Position numbers and translations under genes: made by a program | From: Halobacillus_B rhizosphaerae | GTDB taxonomy: Bacteria; Bacillota; Bacilli; Bacillales; Halobacillaceae | DNA length: 64,000 nt | Direction: 5' to 3' | NCBI RefSeq assembly: GCF_046719735.1 | Contig: NZ_JAUTWQ010000010.1 | Location: 1-64,000 of the forward strand | Part shown: positions 17,240-26,195 of the stretch, piece after piece | Numbering within the stretch: position 1 is the first letter of the stretch | Layout: the number at the start of each line of letters is the position of its first letter | The notes under the pieces: model-generated | What the model was told of the DNA's origin: nothing | Seen by the model: only the letters and a program-made list of their open reading frames with translations | The model's database searches: none

Positions 17240-18703
17240 TCATTCTCCATCCTTGAGAGTGTCCGTCAATTTTCTTCGAAGAATTTTATTAGAAGCATTG
17301 CGAGGCAATTCTTTAACGACGTGAAATGAATGAGGAATTTTGAATTTTGCCAAGTGAAGGGTGCAATACTCATACATCTCTTTCACATCTGCTTCTGCCT
17401 CTGGTTCCATGACTAGAAAAGCTGCCGGCACCTCGCCCCATTGATTATCCTGCACACCGGCGACTCCTGCCTCTTTAACACCGCGTATCCCTGTCAGAAC
17501 ACTTTCAATTTCCGCCGGATAAACGTTCTCTCCTCCTGATATAATAACGTCCTTCACGCGGTCTACAATATATAAGAATCCTTCTTCGTCCAAGTAACCT
17601 AGGTCCCCGGTTCTTAACCATGGGCTTTTCCGCTCTTGATGTTTATAATACCCATCTGATACCATAGGTCCGCATACTAAGATTTCCCCCACTTCTCCCG
17701 GCTTTTCTGCCTCTACAATTAAATCAGCAGTATGAAGAGCTTTACCAGAAGAGCCCACTTTTCTAAATGCGTCTCCAGGGCTCAAAGTTGAAATTTGCGA
17801 GCTCGTTTCAGTCATGCCGTATGTTTGGAAAACCGGAATGGATTTGTCATGTGCTTCTTCTAGCAAAGGCTTTGGTGCAGGACCACCACCCAAGAGCATG
17901 CAGCGAAAAGCAGACGGGTAAAACCGCTCCTCTAAATTATCCAGTAAGCGTTGCAGCATTACAGTTACCACAGAAACAATCGTCACTTGATTATGGAGAA
18001 TCTGCTGATTAACCTTGTCTTCATCAAAGGAGGCAAACAGACTGATCGGCATACCATAAATAACATTTTTCATAAGTATAGAAAAACCGCCTACATGAAA
18101 AACCGGCAGACACAACAACCATTTATCATGAGATGATAACCCTAAATTTAACGCAGAGGAAATTGCACTGAACCAATGGTTTCCATAAGAATGAACCACT
18201 GCCTTTGGCTGACCGGTTGTTCCTGAGGTGTACATCATAGTAAATGGGTCCTCTAAATGCAGAGTCGATTTCAATTCACTTTCCTCACTCAACCTCGGAC
18301 AATCCTCCAGAGTATGAAAATCCTTCTGTGTTAAAGATGTGGTCTGAATAGCTTCCTTTCCTTGTTGATAGAGGCTTTCTTCCGCAAACAAAGATGTCAC
18401 TTCGGCATCTTCCAATTGGAAAGCAAGCTCCGTGGGGGTTAAACGAGTATTCAGCATAACCCCTACAGCCCCTATGTAGCTAAAAGCGTGAATAAAGATG
18501 GGCGCTTGACGAGAGTTCGTTACCAAAAGGGCAATATGGTCACCCGCCTTCACTCCTAGCTCCTTCATTCCTGCAGCTGCCTGCCGGCTTTCCTTTCTTA
18601 ATTCTGAGAATGTGAGGACTTCTCCATTCTCAAATTCTATTGCGGGACGATTCGGATTCAATTCAAACTGTTTTTCGAGCCAATGAGGAATGGTTTGATT
18701 CAT
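17240..18703 (-). CDS. menE: o-Succinylbenzoate-CoA ligase
   Basis: 487 residues, adenylate-forming ANL superfamily. It activates o-succinylbenzoate with ATP and CoA. The P-loop-like motif MYTSGTTGQPKAV is near 153, the YGMTETSS segment near 290, and the hinge motif RTGDLGY near 365. The final Lys-containing NKILRRKL segment is present. It sits between menB, 78 bases upstream, and menC. A hairpin between menB and menE may reduce readthrough. Confidence 0.95.
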   Translation of the reverse strand: MNQTIPHWLEKQFELNPNRPAIEFENGEVLTFSELRKESRQAAAGMKELGVKAGDHIALLVTNSRQAPIFIHAFSYIGAVGVMLNTRLTPTELAFQLEDAEVTSLFAEESLYQQGKEAIQTTSLTQKDFHTLEDCPRLSEESELKSTLHLEDPFTMMYTSGTTGQPKAVVHSYGNHWFSAISSALNLGLSSHDKWLLCLPVFHVGGFSILMKNVIYGMPISLFASFDEDKVNQQILHNQVTIVSVVTVMLQRLLDNLEERFYPSAFRCMLLGGGPAPKPLLEEAHDKSIPVFQTYGMTETSSQISTLSPGDAFRKVGSSGKALHTADLIVEAEKPGEVGEILVCGPMVSDGYYKHQERKSPWLRTGDLGYLDEEGFLYIVDRVKDVIISGGENVYPAEIESVLTGIRGVKEAGVAGVQDNQWGEVPAAFLVMEPEAEADVKEMYEYCTLHLAKFKIPHSFHVVKELPRNASNKILRRKLTDTLKDGE

Positions 18704-18736
18704 TCAAATAACCTGCCTTCTTTTATTCTTAAATAA

Positions 18737-18764
18737 AAGGGCTTACCCGAGTTGGGCAGCCCTT
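18737..18764 (-). terminator. Possible attenuating hairpin between menB and menE
   Basis: On the minus strand AAGGGCTGCCC pairs imperfectly with GGGTAAGCCCTT and is followed by TTATTT. The T run is weak, so partial termination within the men operon is possible but not certain. Confidence 0.45.
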
Positions 18765-18781
18765 GGAAAATCAGTATTATA

Positions 18782-19600
18782 TTAAGGGAAACGCGGAAAC
18801 TTATCAAATTCAGGTTTGCGTTTTTCCTTAAAGGCATCGCGGCCTTCTTTCGCTTCATCAGTAGTGTAATACAATAGAGTCGCGTCTCCGCCCATTTGCT
18901 GGAGCCCTGCTAATCCGTCTGTATCGGCATTAAAGGAAGCTTTAAGGAAACGAAGGGCAGTAGGAGATTTATCAAGCATTTCCTTACACCACTGTACAGT
19001 TTCCTCTTCAAGTTTGTCTGTAGGAACCACAGTATTAACTAATCCCATGTCTTCTGCTTCTTTGGCACTGTATTGACGGCAAAGGAACCAAATTTCACGG
19101 GCTTTCTTATGACCTACGATTCTGGCAAGCAGTCCTGCACCATATCCTGCATCAAAGCTGCCCACTTTCGGGCCTGTCTGGCCAAAAATAGCATTGTCAG
19201 CAGCAATAGTTAAGTCACAGATAATATGTAAGACATGACCACCGCCGATAGCATATCCTGAAACCATAGCAACGACAGGTTTAGGAATTACCCGAATTAA
19301 GCGTTGAAGATCAAGTACGTTCAAACGCGGAATGTGGTCGTCTCCAACGTAACCGCCATGACCTCTTACTTTTTGATCTCCTCCTGCACAGAAAGCCTCA
19401 TCTCCTGCACCCGCAAGCACAATAACACCAATGTTGGAGTCATCACGTGCGTAAGCAAATGCGTCGATCAATTCATGCACCGTATGAGGACGGAAAGCAT
19501 TTCTAACCTCAGGACGATTAATCGTGATTTTAGCAATTCCTTCAAACGTATCGTATAAAATATCATCGTATTCGCGTTCGCGAACCCATTCAAAAGACAC
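18782..19600 (-). CDS. menB: 1,4-Dihydroxy-2-naphthoyl-CoA synthase
   Basis: 272 residues, crotonase superfamily. It cyclises o-succinylbenzoyl-CoA to DHNA-CoA. Clear signatures are SGGDQ-type AGGDQKVRGHGGYVGDD and SGYAIGGGHVLH, with GQTGPKVGSFDAGYG later. The open frame reaches 19681, but the GTG at 19600-19598 is the likely start: AAGGAGG is correctly spaced before it and homologues begin there (SFEWV...YDDILYDT). This also removes an otherwise needed overlap with menH. Confidence 0.96.
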   Translation of the reverse strand: MSFEWVREREYDDILYDTFEGIAKITINRPEVRNAFRPHTVHELIDAFAYARDDSNIGVIVLAGAGDEAFCAGGDQKVRGHGGYVGDDHIPRLNVLDLQRLIRVIPKPVVAMVSGYAIGGGHVLHIICDLTIAADNAIFGQTGPKVGSFDAGYGAGLLARIVGHKKAREIWFLCRQYSAKEAEDMGLVNTVVPTDKLEEETVQWCKEMLDKSPTALRFLKASFNADTDGLAGLQQMGGDATLLYYTTDEAKEGRDAFKEKRKPEFDKFPRFP

Positions 19601-19661
19601 TATAAATTCCTCCTTACTTTCTAACAATCGTTTAATTAAACCGGACTTCGCCGGTACTCCT

Positions 19662-20459
19662 TTATTGTAACACGAAGTCATTTACAATTTTAGCGAAAAA
19701 CTCTGGATCCTCAAGATGGACGGCATGGCCGGCACCTTGGACTTTTACTACTTTCGAATCAGGCAGCAGTTGCTGCATTTCCTTGTTGATCCTGACAAAT
19801 TTCTGGTCTTCAGTTCCAGTGACAAGAACCACTCTTATGGACACATCCTTAAGATAGGCCCACATAGATGCTTGCTTTCCTGTTCCCATGGAAATAAGAG
19901 ACTGAATCAGCCCCTCCTTTTGATGCTGTAACCGTTCTGTTCGAAGCTGGTACTTTCTATTCACAGACAGGTTTCTCTGTGTCACGAACAGGGGGATATT
20001 TTCCCAAAAAGAGACAAATGCTTCCAACCCTTCTTCTGAAATCATTTTGGCTAGATCTCTGTCTTTCGCCTCCCTGTCAGCCTGCTCTTCACTGGACTTC
20101 AAGCCCGGAGAAGCACTCTCTAATAAGAGTCCCTTCACTCTTTCAGGATAGAGCACAGTAAAGGTTAATGCGGCTCTTCCTCCCATAGAATACCCCAGTA
20201 AGTGCACCTTAGGAATCAATAACTGCTCAAGTAAGGTATTTACATCGTGACAGAATTGTTCCATTGTTACCTCACCGATCACACCGGTTTTTGCATGGCC
20301 AGGCATATCAACCCGGATGGTCCTTACCTGATCAGGAAGTCTTTCCAGCAAATCGTCAAAAGTATGAAGACTGCCGGTAAATCCATGAAAAAGCAATAAA
20401 ACCGGACCGTCTCCTTCATCCTCAATCCAGTACGTGTGGTGATTAACCGTTACATACAT
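19662..20459 (-). CDS. menH: SHCHC synthase (alpha/beta-hydrolase)
   Basis: 265 residues. MenH releases pyruvate from SEPHCHC to give SHCHC. The fold shows FHGFTGS at 24-30, the nucleophile elbow GYSMGGRA with Ser91, an acidic residue in VTGTEDQKF near 213 and His in GAGHAVHLEDPE near 242. It lies 3 bases after menD and 61 bases before menB, as in the B. subtilis men operon. Confidence 0.93.
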   Translation of the reverse strand: MYVTVNHHTYWIEDEGDGPVLLLFHGFTGSLHTFDDLLERLPDQVRTIRVDMPGHAKTGVIGEVTMEQFCHDVNTLLEQLLIPKVHLLGYSMGGRAALTFTVLYPERVKGLLLESASPGLKSSEEQADREAKDRDLAKMISEEGLEAFVSFWENIPLFVTQRNLSVNRKYQLRTERLQHQKEGLIQSLISMGTGKQASMWAYLKDVSIRVVLVTGTEDQKFVRINKEMQQLLPDSKVVKVQGAGHAVHLEDPEFFAKIVNDFVLQ

Positions 20460-20462
20460 TGG

Positions 20463-22202
20463 TTAAATCCCGCCCCATTGCTCTATTTCTTCTTTAATAC
20501 TACCCCATTTGGCTTTATGGAAACCTACATGGTCATCACGGCTGGTGATCACTTCAACCACGGAAAGTCCCTGCTCTAGATAACTGTCTTCTAATGCTCT
20601 TTTATAATCGTTCCAGCTAGTTACCTGATGATGGATGCCACCATACATCTCCACTGCCGGCTTCAGATTAATTCCAAGTGGAGTGCCAAATACTTCTTCA
20701 AAATGATCTTTATGATTCACTTGAGGCAAGTAGGAGAATATTCCTCCACCATCGTTATTAATTACTACAATCGTTATCGATAAATTCTTCTGTTTGGCAA
20801 GCAGTAAACCATTCATATCATGAAAAAAGGAAACATCACCTAAAAGCAATGTGACCTGCTTCCCAGAAGAAGCCGCGCCAAGGGCAGACGAAATAACCCC
20901 ATCAATGCCATTTGCTCCTCGGTTTGCCATAATTTTAACTTGTTTTGGAGTTGACATAAAAAAACTGTCCACATCGCGAATCGGCATGCTATTGCCGACA
21001 AAAAGGATAGAACCATCCGGAACAGCTTCTGATAAGTACACCACAGCATGTCCTTCGTTAAGATCATTGTCCGGTTCCAGCAGCATCTGATTTTTGGCAA
21101 TGACATTCATTTCTTTCCATTCCGTAAGCCAGTTAGACGTCACGCTTCCTTGACGATAATATTCTGCCAGGCTTCGACAAAAGTATTTAGGCTCTGACCA
21201 AATAAACTGCGCTGTTATGCCTGCAGGCTCACGGAAGCTTGAGTACTCATCTACAATGAAATGATCAATGGCATGATCATATTGGCGGATCCACTGTAAA
21301 TACGCCTTCGAAACTGGCATAGCTCCAAATCGAATTATATAATCTGGCTGCCATCGATCTTTAACTTCCTGTGACTTAAGTAAAGAATCATAGTTCTCTA
21401 TAATATTGCGCTTATCATGCTTTCCCGTTCTCAACTGTGACAAAGGATCAGCAAAAACCGGAACTCCAAGCCTATTGGCTAATTCCGTAATAGGCTCCGC
21501 CAGCTCTTCATCTGTCTGGGGTCCACAAACAATTAATCCCTTCCGATCCGTCCCTAGTTCGCTGTAAAGGTCTTGAATCTGGGATCTGTCTGCACAAACA
21601 GTTCCTCTCCATGCTCTCGGAATCGGCTTTTCCTCTTTCCGCCATAAGCCTTCAAGGTTAAAATCAGGGATCAAGGGCTCTCGAAATGGGAAATTCACAT
21701 GTACCGGCCCCGCATGTCTGCCCAGACTTTCATCAACTGCGCGGGCTGCCTGCCGTCTGGAATAGCCTGTCTGGGAAAGTTCCGGCAGAGCCATATCATG
21801 ATGCCATTTCACATACTTCCCATACATATGCGATTGATCTATAGCTTGAGGTGCACCTACCTCCCTTAATTCATGCGGGCGGTCTGCCGTAAGAACAATT
21901 AATGGAATTCTGCTGTAATACGCCTCCACAATTGCTGGATAATAATTAGCAGCCGCTGTGCCTGACGTGCAAACTAAAGCTACAGGCGCTTGCTGCTCCT
22001 TCGCCATTCCTAAAGCAAAGAAAGCAGCAGAACGCTCATCAAGATTCATCCAATGCTTAATATTTTGATGTTCCGCAAAAGTCATTGCCAATGGAGTAGA
22101 GCGTGACCCTGGTGAAATTACTACATTCTCCACTCCTGAATAGACTAGTTGGTCGACAAAATGTGTCACAAACTTTGACAGTGCCTGGATATGATCCTCC
22201 AT
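20463..22202 (-). CDS. menD: SEPHCHC synthase (ThDP-dependent)
   Basis: 579 residues. MenD joins isochorismate and 2-oxoglutarate using thiamine diphosphate. The N-terminal pyrimidine-binding domain carries SPGSRSTPLA (about 30) and a catalytic-type Glu; the C-terminal domain has the ThDP motif GDVSFFHDMNGLL (near 450) and VINNDGGGIFSYLPQ. The ATG overlaps the menF stop by one base (TAATG), so the two are translationally coupled. Confidence 0.96.
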   Translation of the reverse strand: MEDHIQALSKFVTHFVDQLVYSGVENVVISPGSRSTPLAMTFAEHQNIKHWMNLDERSAAFFALGMAKEQQAPVALVCTSGTAAANYYPAIVEAYYSRIPLIVLTADRPHELREVGAPQAIDQSHMYGKYVKWHHDMALPELSQTGYSRRQAARAVDESLGRHAGPVHVNFPFREPLIPDFNLEGLWRKEEKPIPRAWRGTVCADRSQIQDLYSELGTDRKGLIVCGPQTDEELAEPITELANRLGVPVFADPLSQLRTGKHDKRNIIENYDSLLKSQEVKDRWQPDYIIRFGAMPVSKAYLQWIRQYDHAIDHFIVDEYSSFREPAGITAQFIWSEPKYFCRSLAEYYRQGSVTSNWLTEWKEMNVIAKNQMLLEPDNDLNEGHAVVYLSEAVPDGSILFVGNSMPIRDVDSFFMSTPKQVKIMANRGANGIDGVISSALGAASSGKQVTLLLGDVSFFHDMNGLLLAKQKNLSITIVVINNDGGGIFSYLPQVNHKDHFEEVFGTPLGINLKPAVEMYGGIHHQVTSWNDYKRALEDSYLEQGLSVVEVITSRDDHVGFHKAKWGSIKEEIEQWGGI

Positions 22203-23593
22203 TACAATCCTCCTAAAACAGACAGCATGGGTTTTAATTTAACCGCCGTTTCCTCGTATTCGGCTTCAGGGTCAGAATCTTCTACTACTCCACAGCCAGC
22301 AAACAGCGAAGCTTCTTTTCCTTGAATAAGTGCCGAGCGTATCGCAACCGCAAATTCGCCGTTATTCGACCGGTCGAACCAGCCGATAGGTCCTGCATAC
22401 CAGCCGCGATTTAAATATTCATTCTCTCGAATATAAGTAACGGAAGCTTTCTGCGGCATCCCCCCAAGGGCAGGAGTAGGATGTAATCTCTCCACCACAT
22501 CAAGAAGCGTATAGCCATTTTCTAATGTTGCCCTTACAGGGGTATAAAGGTGCTGTAAATTACTCAGCGGATACAACACGGGAGCTTTTGGAATCTCAAC
22601 ATTATAACAGCAAGCTTCCACAGCCTCCCTGATCATACGCACGACAAATTCATGCTCCTGTCTATTCTTAGGATCATGATAGAGCTGCTGACCTAAAGCA
22701 TGATCTTCTTCCGCATCTTTCCCACGAGGTGTAGTACCGGCTAAACAAGTTGAAACGAGCTGCTGGTCTTCTACTTTCACGAGGCGTTCAGGCGTAGCGC
22801 CGATGAAATAATCGCCTCCGCTTTCTACTGCAAAAATATAACTGTTCTCCTGGGTATTTACTAATTCCCTGAGTACAGCCGCAATTTGGACAGGATCTTT
22901 AAAAGTCACTCTTAATTCACGGGCAAGCACTACTTTATCGAGAATACCCTGCTTAATATCATCGGTAGCACGTTTCACAGAGGCTTTCCAATCTTCTGGA
23001 TTTAGTTCTGTAGCATGTAACCGTTCAGGAAGGTCAGGCACATCACGGCTCTCTTTAAGCAGCAGTGCTCTCTGCTCGAGAATTTGATGAACGATTTGCT
23101 GTTCATGATCTTCCGGATAAATAAGCACCGTTGTTGTAAAATAAGATTCACCGTTCCTGTTAGTTAACAAAAATGCCGGAATCGTCATTTGACTGTCCGG
23201 GAAAGATTCCCAGGGGGTCTTTTCCTCTTCAGCCGAATCAAAACTAAATCCGCCCAAAGCTACGACACCTGTACCTTTCTGCTCAAAGGGATCGTAAACA
23301 ATCGCTTTAGCTCGTAAATCATTCCAAGCCTTCTGAAGCTCATGAAAACGATTTTGGCTCGCAGTAAACATTTGGCTCGCACAACCGGAGCCTGCCATCA
23401 CAAAATCCTCTTCGGCACTGCGCCAGAACACGCGATGCTGATCTACTTGTGCAGCATTTTGAAAAAATATAAAAGGGTCTGTCAGATCAATACGATCCAC
23501 TACACTCACTAACTGCGGCTGCCCTTCGCGGACCGCATTTGCTAAAGCGTCCTCAATAATCTCTTCTATTTGAGGGACTTTTGTATGAAGCAT
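22202..23593 (-). CDS. menF: Isochorismate synthase
   Basis: 463 residues from the chosen start. It converts chorismate to isochorismate, the entry to menaquinone synthesis. The chorismate-binding domain has VLARELRV (about 230), the ESGGDYFIGATPERLV segment and LHPTPALGGMPQ near 385. The open frame extends to 23764 through a GTG, but that codon lies between the -35 and -10 of the likely promoter. GGGAGG is seven bases before the ATG at 23593, which also fits the length of homologues. Confidence 0.93.
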   Translation of the reverse strand: MLHTKVPQIEEIIEDALANAVREGQPQLVSVVDRIDLTDPFIFFQNAAQVDQHRVFWRSAEEDFVMAGSGCASQMFTASQNRFHELQKAWNDLRAKAIVYDPFEQKGTGVVALGGFSFDSAEEEKTPWESFPDSQMTIPAFLLTNRNGESYFTTTVLIYPEDHEQQIVHQILEQRALLLKESRDVPDLPERLHATELNPEDWKASVKRATDDIKQGILDKVVLARELRVTFKDPVQIAAVLRELVNTQENSYIFAVESGGDYFIGATPERLVKVEDQQLVSTCLAGTTPRGKDAEEDHALGQQLYHDPKNRQEHEFVVRMIREAVEACCYNVEIPKAPVLYPLSNLQHLYTPVRATLENGYTLLDVVERLHPTPALGGMPQKASVTYIRENEYLNRGWYAGPIGWFDRSNNGEFAVAIRSALIQGKEASLFAGCGVVEDSDPEAEYEETAVKLKPMLSVLGGL

Positions 23594-23740
23594 ATTCATT
23601 CCTCCCAATTCATAAGGGACGTATTCCAGAAAATCCTTTATAATGAAACTATCATCTAATTTTGTTTTTCTTGAATCCCGTATATCTTTCTCTATTTTAT
23701 TCTCTTTTTTCGCTTGACTCAAGAAATCACACCTGTTTCT

Positions 23741-23769
23741 TATATATTCTTCATGGATTGACACTCCAA
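23741..23769 (-). promoter_or_regulatory. men operon promoter (menF side)
   Basis: TTGGAG (23769-23764), a 17-base spacer and TATATA (23746-23741) on the minus strand. It gives a leader of about 140 bases before menF and abuts the divergent menA promoter. Confidence 0.5.
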
Positions 23770-23786
23770 GTCAGTTTCCCTAAACT
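23758..23786 (+). promoter_or_regulatory. menA promoter
   Basis: TTGACA (23758-23763), a 17-base spacer and TAAACT (23781-23786). A second TATAAT at 23795-23800 lacks a good -35. The element interlocks with the divergent menF promoter. Confidence 0.55.
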
Positions 23787-23832
23787 TAAGTTGATATAAT
23801 ATTACTAGTCTTTACAAGGGAGAGAAACACCC

Positions 23833-24777
23833 ATGAGCTCTTTGCCAAACCAAAATATGAAAGCTTCCTTGAATGAACGCGAAGGATTGCAAGTATGGTG
23901 GAGGCTTTTGCGCCCACACACATTAACCGCAGCATTTGTACCCGTTTTTGTCGGAACGATGCTCGCTGCAATTGATCAGTCAATTAATTTCTGGTTATTT
24001 ACAGCAATGCTGCTCGCCTCGATCCTCATTCAAGCAGCTACGAATATGTTTAATGAATATTACGATTTCGTCCGGGGGCTGGATAATGAAAACTCCGTAG
24101 GGATAGGCGGTACGATCGTTCGGGATGGAATTCGTCCACGTACGGTATTATGGCTTGCCCTCAGCTTTTTTATGATTGCTGCCTTACTTGGCTTTTATAT
24201 CTGCGCCGTTTCCAGCTGGTGGATAGCTCTAATCGGAATTGTTTCGATGTTATTTGGTTACCTTTATACTGGCGGCCCTTATCCAATTGCTTATACTCCT
24301 TTTGGAGAAGTCACAGCAGGTTTCTTCATGGGAACCATCATAATCGGAATAAGCTATTACATCCAGACCCTGACAATAAATAGCGAAGTGGTAATCGTCT
24401 CCATCCCTGTGGCTATTTTTGTAGGTTCCATTCTATTAGCCAACAACATTAGAGACAGGGTCGGCGATGAAGAAAACGGCAGACGTACCCTTGCCATTCT
24501 TTTCGGGCATAATGGTGCCGTTACTCTGCTCGGAACATTGTTCACACTTGCTTATGTACTAACGCTTGTCTTTATCTTGACTAATATGCTCCCTATCTGG
24601 TCTCTCATTACTTTACTGAGTTTAGTAAAAGGTGTGAAAGCTGTAAAAGGTTTCACCGGCAAGTCGGCGCCGCTTGAAATGCTTCCTGCCATGGTTTCCA
24701 CTGCCAAAACAAACACTATCTACGGATTTCTTTTAGGGATATCGTTACTTTTGCAACTCTATCTGCCAATAGGATAA
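23833..24777 (+). CDS. menA: DHNA polyprenyltransferase
   Basis: 314 residues with eight to nine membrane segments. MenA is the UbiA-family enzyme that prenylates 1,4-dihydroxy-2-naphthoate at the membrane to give demethylmenaquinone. The Asp-rich motif NMFNEYYDFVRGLD lies at about 72-85, and the second one, NNIRDRVGDEENGRRT, near 205. It is divergent from the men operon; the pathway is complete here apart from the final methyltransferase MenG/UbiE. Confidence 0.95.
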   Translation: MSSLPNQNMKASLNEREGLQVWWRLLRPHTLTAAFVPVFVGTMLAAIDQSINFWLFTAMLLASILIQAATNMFNEYYDFVRGLDNENSVGIGGTIVRDGIRPRTVLWLALSFFMIAALLGFYICAVSSWWIALIGIVSMLFGYLYTGGPYPIAYTPFGEVTAGFFMGTIIIGISYYIQTLTINSEVVIVSIPVAIFVGSILLANNIRDRVGDEENGRRTLAILFGHNGAVTLLGTLFTLAYVLTLVFILTNMLPIWSLITLLSLVKGVKAVKGFTGKSAPLEMLPAMVSTAKTNTIYGFLLGISLLLQLYLPIG

Positions 24778-24786
24778 TATTTCAGA

Positions 24787-24818
24787 AAAGAGGATGGTGA
24801 GAAACCATCCTCTTTTTA
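24787..24818 (+). terminator. menA terminator
   Basis: AGAGGATGGT and ACCATCCTCT form a stem followed by TTTTTATA, a few bases after the menA stop. Confidence 0.85.
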
Positions 24819-24869
24819 TACAGGTTTTATAAAATGATCTCAGGGAAATAATAAAAAAGGAATGATTAA

Positions 24870-25265
24870 ATGGATATTTCAATGAGGAATACTTTAATGG
24901 AAACGCTGGGAATGGAAGTGGTTAAAGCAACACCAGAAGAAGTTCAAATCCGGATGCCGGTGGACCAGAGAACACATCAGCCTATGGGCTTTCTTCATGG
25001 AGGTGCAAGTGTAGCATTGGCAGAATCTGCGGCAAGCATCGGTGCCTATTTGAATGTAGATCCTTCTGTCCAGCAAGTCTTCGGAATGGAGATTAACGCC
25101 AATCATTTAAGGAGTGCCCGGTCAGGAAATGTAACCGGCGTGGCCGTTCCCTTACATATCGGAAAGAACACGATGGTTTGGGAAACGAAAATAACAAATG
25201 ACAACGACCAGATGATTTCCATATCCCGGTGCACCATAGGGGTTGTTCCTCTTAAGAACTCCTGA
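24870..25265 (+). CDS. menI: Hotdog-fold thioesterase, probable DHNA-CoA thioesterase
   Basis: 131 residues, PaaI/YdiI-like hotdog fold. The signature FLHGGASVALAES places His43 and the likely catalytic Glu52 in the positions used by DHNA-CoA thioesterases. Such enzymes release DHNA from DHNA-CoA, the step between MenB and MenA. That role is inferred from the family and from its place directly after menA; a general acyl-CoA thioesterase is the alternative. AAAAGGA precedes the ATG. The yteA-like gene begins 22 bases after its stop. Confidence 0.78.
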   Translation: MDISMRNTLMETLGMEVVKATPEEVQIRMPVDQRTHQPMGFLHGGASVALAESAASIGAYLNVDPSVQQVFGMEINANHLRSARSGNVTGVAVPLHIGKNTMVWETKITNDNDQMISISRCTIGVVPLKNS

Positions 25266-25287
25266 CATAAAGAAAGGGGAAAAAAAT

Positions 25288-25662
25288 ATGCTTTCAGAAA
25301 AACAAATTAAGGAATTTAAACAACAGTTAGAAGAAATGAAAAGAGACACGGAAGAGGAATTAAAGGATTACCGAAAAGAACAAAAAGAAAGTGATTATCA
25401 GAAGGATAATACCGGAGAGATTTCCAGTGTAGCTGATCATCCCGGCAACCTTGGGACAGATCAATTTGAACAGGAAAAAGAGTTAACTTTTTATGAACAG
25501 GCCCGCGAGCGATTAATGGAAGTTAATGACGCTCTAAAAAGAATTGAAGAAGGCCGTTTCGGCGTAAGTGAAAAGAGCGGAGAACCTATTCCCGTTGAGC
25601 GGCTGGAAGCCATCCCGACGGCAAGGTTTAAAGTAGATGAGGTGGAGGAAGGACAGTCATAA
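25288..25662 (+). CDS. YteA-like DksA/TraR-family protein lacking zinc cysteines
   Basis: 124 residues: an N-terminal charged coiled coil (residues 3-45), then the ADHPGNLGTDQFEQEKE segment typical of Bacillus YteA-family sporulation proteins, and a C-terminal DksA-like part with RIEEGRFGVSEKSGEPIP and RLEAIPTA. In related proteins the zinc-finger cysteines fall in the G.C..(S/C)G part; here the protein contains no Cys at all, so no zinc finger forms. AGGGGA lies before the ATG at 25288; the frame opening at 25243 overlaps menI and lacks a site. The role is unproven. Confidence 0.8.
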   Translation: MLSEKQIKEFKQQLEEMKRDTEEELKDYRKEQKESDYQKDNTGEISSVADHPGNLGTDQFEQEKELTFYEQARERLMEVNDALKRIEEGRFGVSEKSGEPIPVERLEAIPTARFKVDEVEEGQS

Positions 25663-25681
25663 GCCGTTCTTTTCTTCTGTT

Positions 25682-26167
25682 ATGAGACTTCTAAAGTTAT
25701 TGCTCGTATTTATTTTCATTTACGCCGCTTTCGCTCTGGCGGGATTTTTGTTCCCCATTGATCAGTCTTGGTATGATTCGCTTGATAAACCTGCTTTAGC
25801 ACCGACAGGCACCTTTATTGGAATGGTCTGGGGCATTTTATTTGGTCTAATTGCTCTTGCTTATACTTGGGCTTTCCATAGAAGAGGTTCCTTCCGTATG
25901 CCTGCCGGACTATGGATACTTATTATCTTGAATTATATCTTTAATCAAATGTTCAGCTACTTTCAGTTTTCTCAAAAAGACTTACTATTTGCAGCTATCG
26001 ATTGTGGATTTACGGCTTTAACTACTATTTCTTTAGTCCTTGTGTTTGGAAAAATCAGCAAACTGAGTACACTGCTGTTACTCCCTTACATGTTTTGGAC
26101 TTTATTCGCCACCTACTTGGCATTCAAATTCTATATGCTAAATCCAAATATGACTATGTTCCAATAA
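25682..26167 (+). CDS. tspO: TspO/MBR family membrane protein
   Basis: 161 residues and five membrane helices. The TspO signatures are WYDSLDKPALAPTGTFIGMV (first loop) and the C-terminal WTLFATYLAFKFYMLN. TspO proteins bind porphyrins and related ligands; in bacilli they have been tied to stress and tetrapyrrole handling. No clear Shine-Dalgarno precedes the ATG at 25682. An in-frame ATG at 25637 overlaps the upstream gene, so translation may be coupled to it and the start is uncertain. Confidence 0.82.
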   Translation: MRLLKLLLVFIFIYAAFALAGFLFPIDQSWYDSLDKPALAPTGTFIGMVWGILFGLIALAYTWAFHRRGSFRMPAGLWILIILNYIFNQMFSYFQFSQKDLLFAAIDCGFTALTTISLVLVFGKISKLSTLLLLPYMFWTLFATYLAFKFYMLNPNMTMFQ

Positions 26168-26195
26168 AAAAAGCGCCGGATTCGGCGCTTTTTTT
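26166..26195. terminator. tspO/ribU bidirectional terminator
   Basis: AAGCGCCGGA and TTCGGCGCTT with A and T runs on either side lie between two convergent genes. Confidence 0.85.

Noticed and set aside
23594..23764. Upstream extension of menF from a GTG
   Set aside because: The codon lies inside the promoter, no site precedes it, and homologues begin near 23593.
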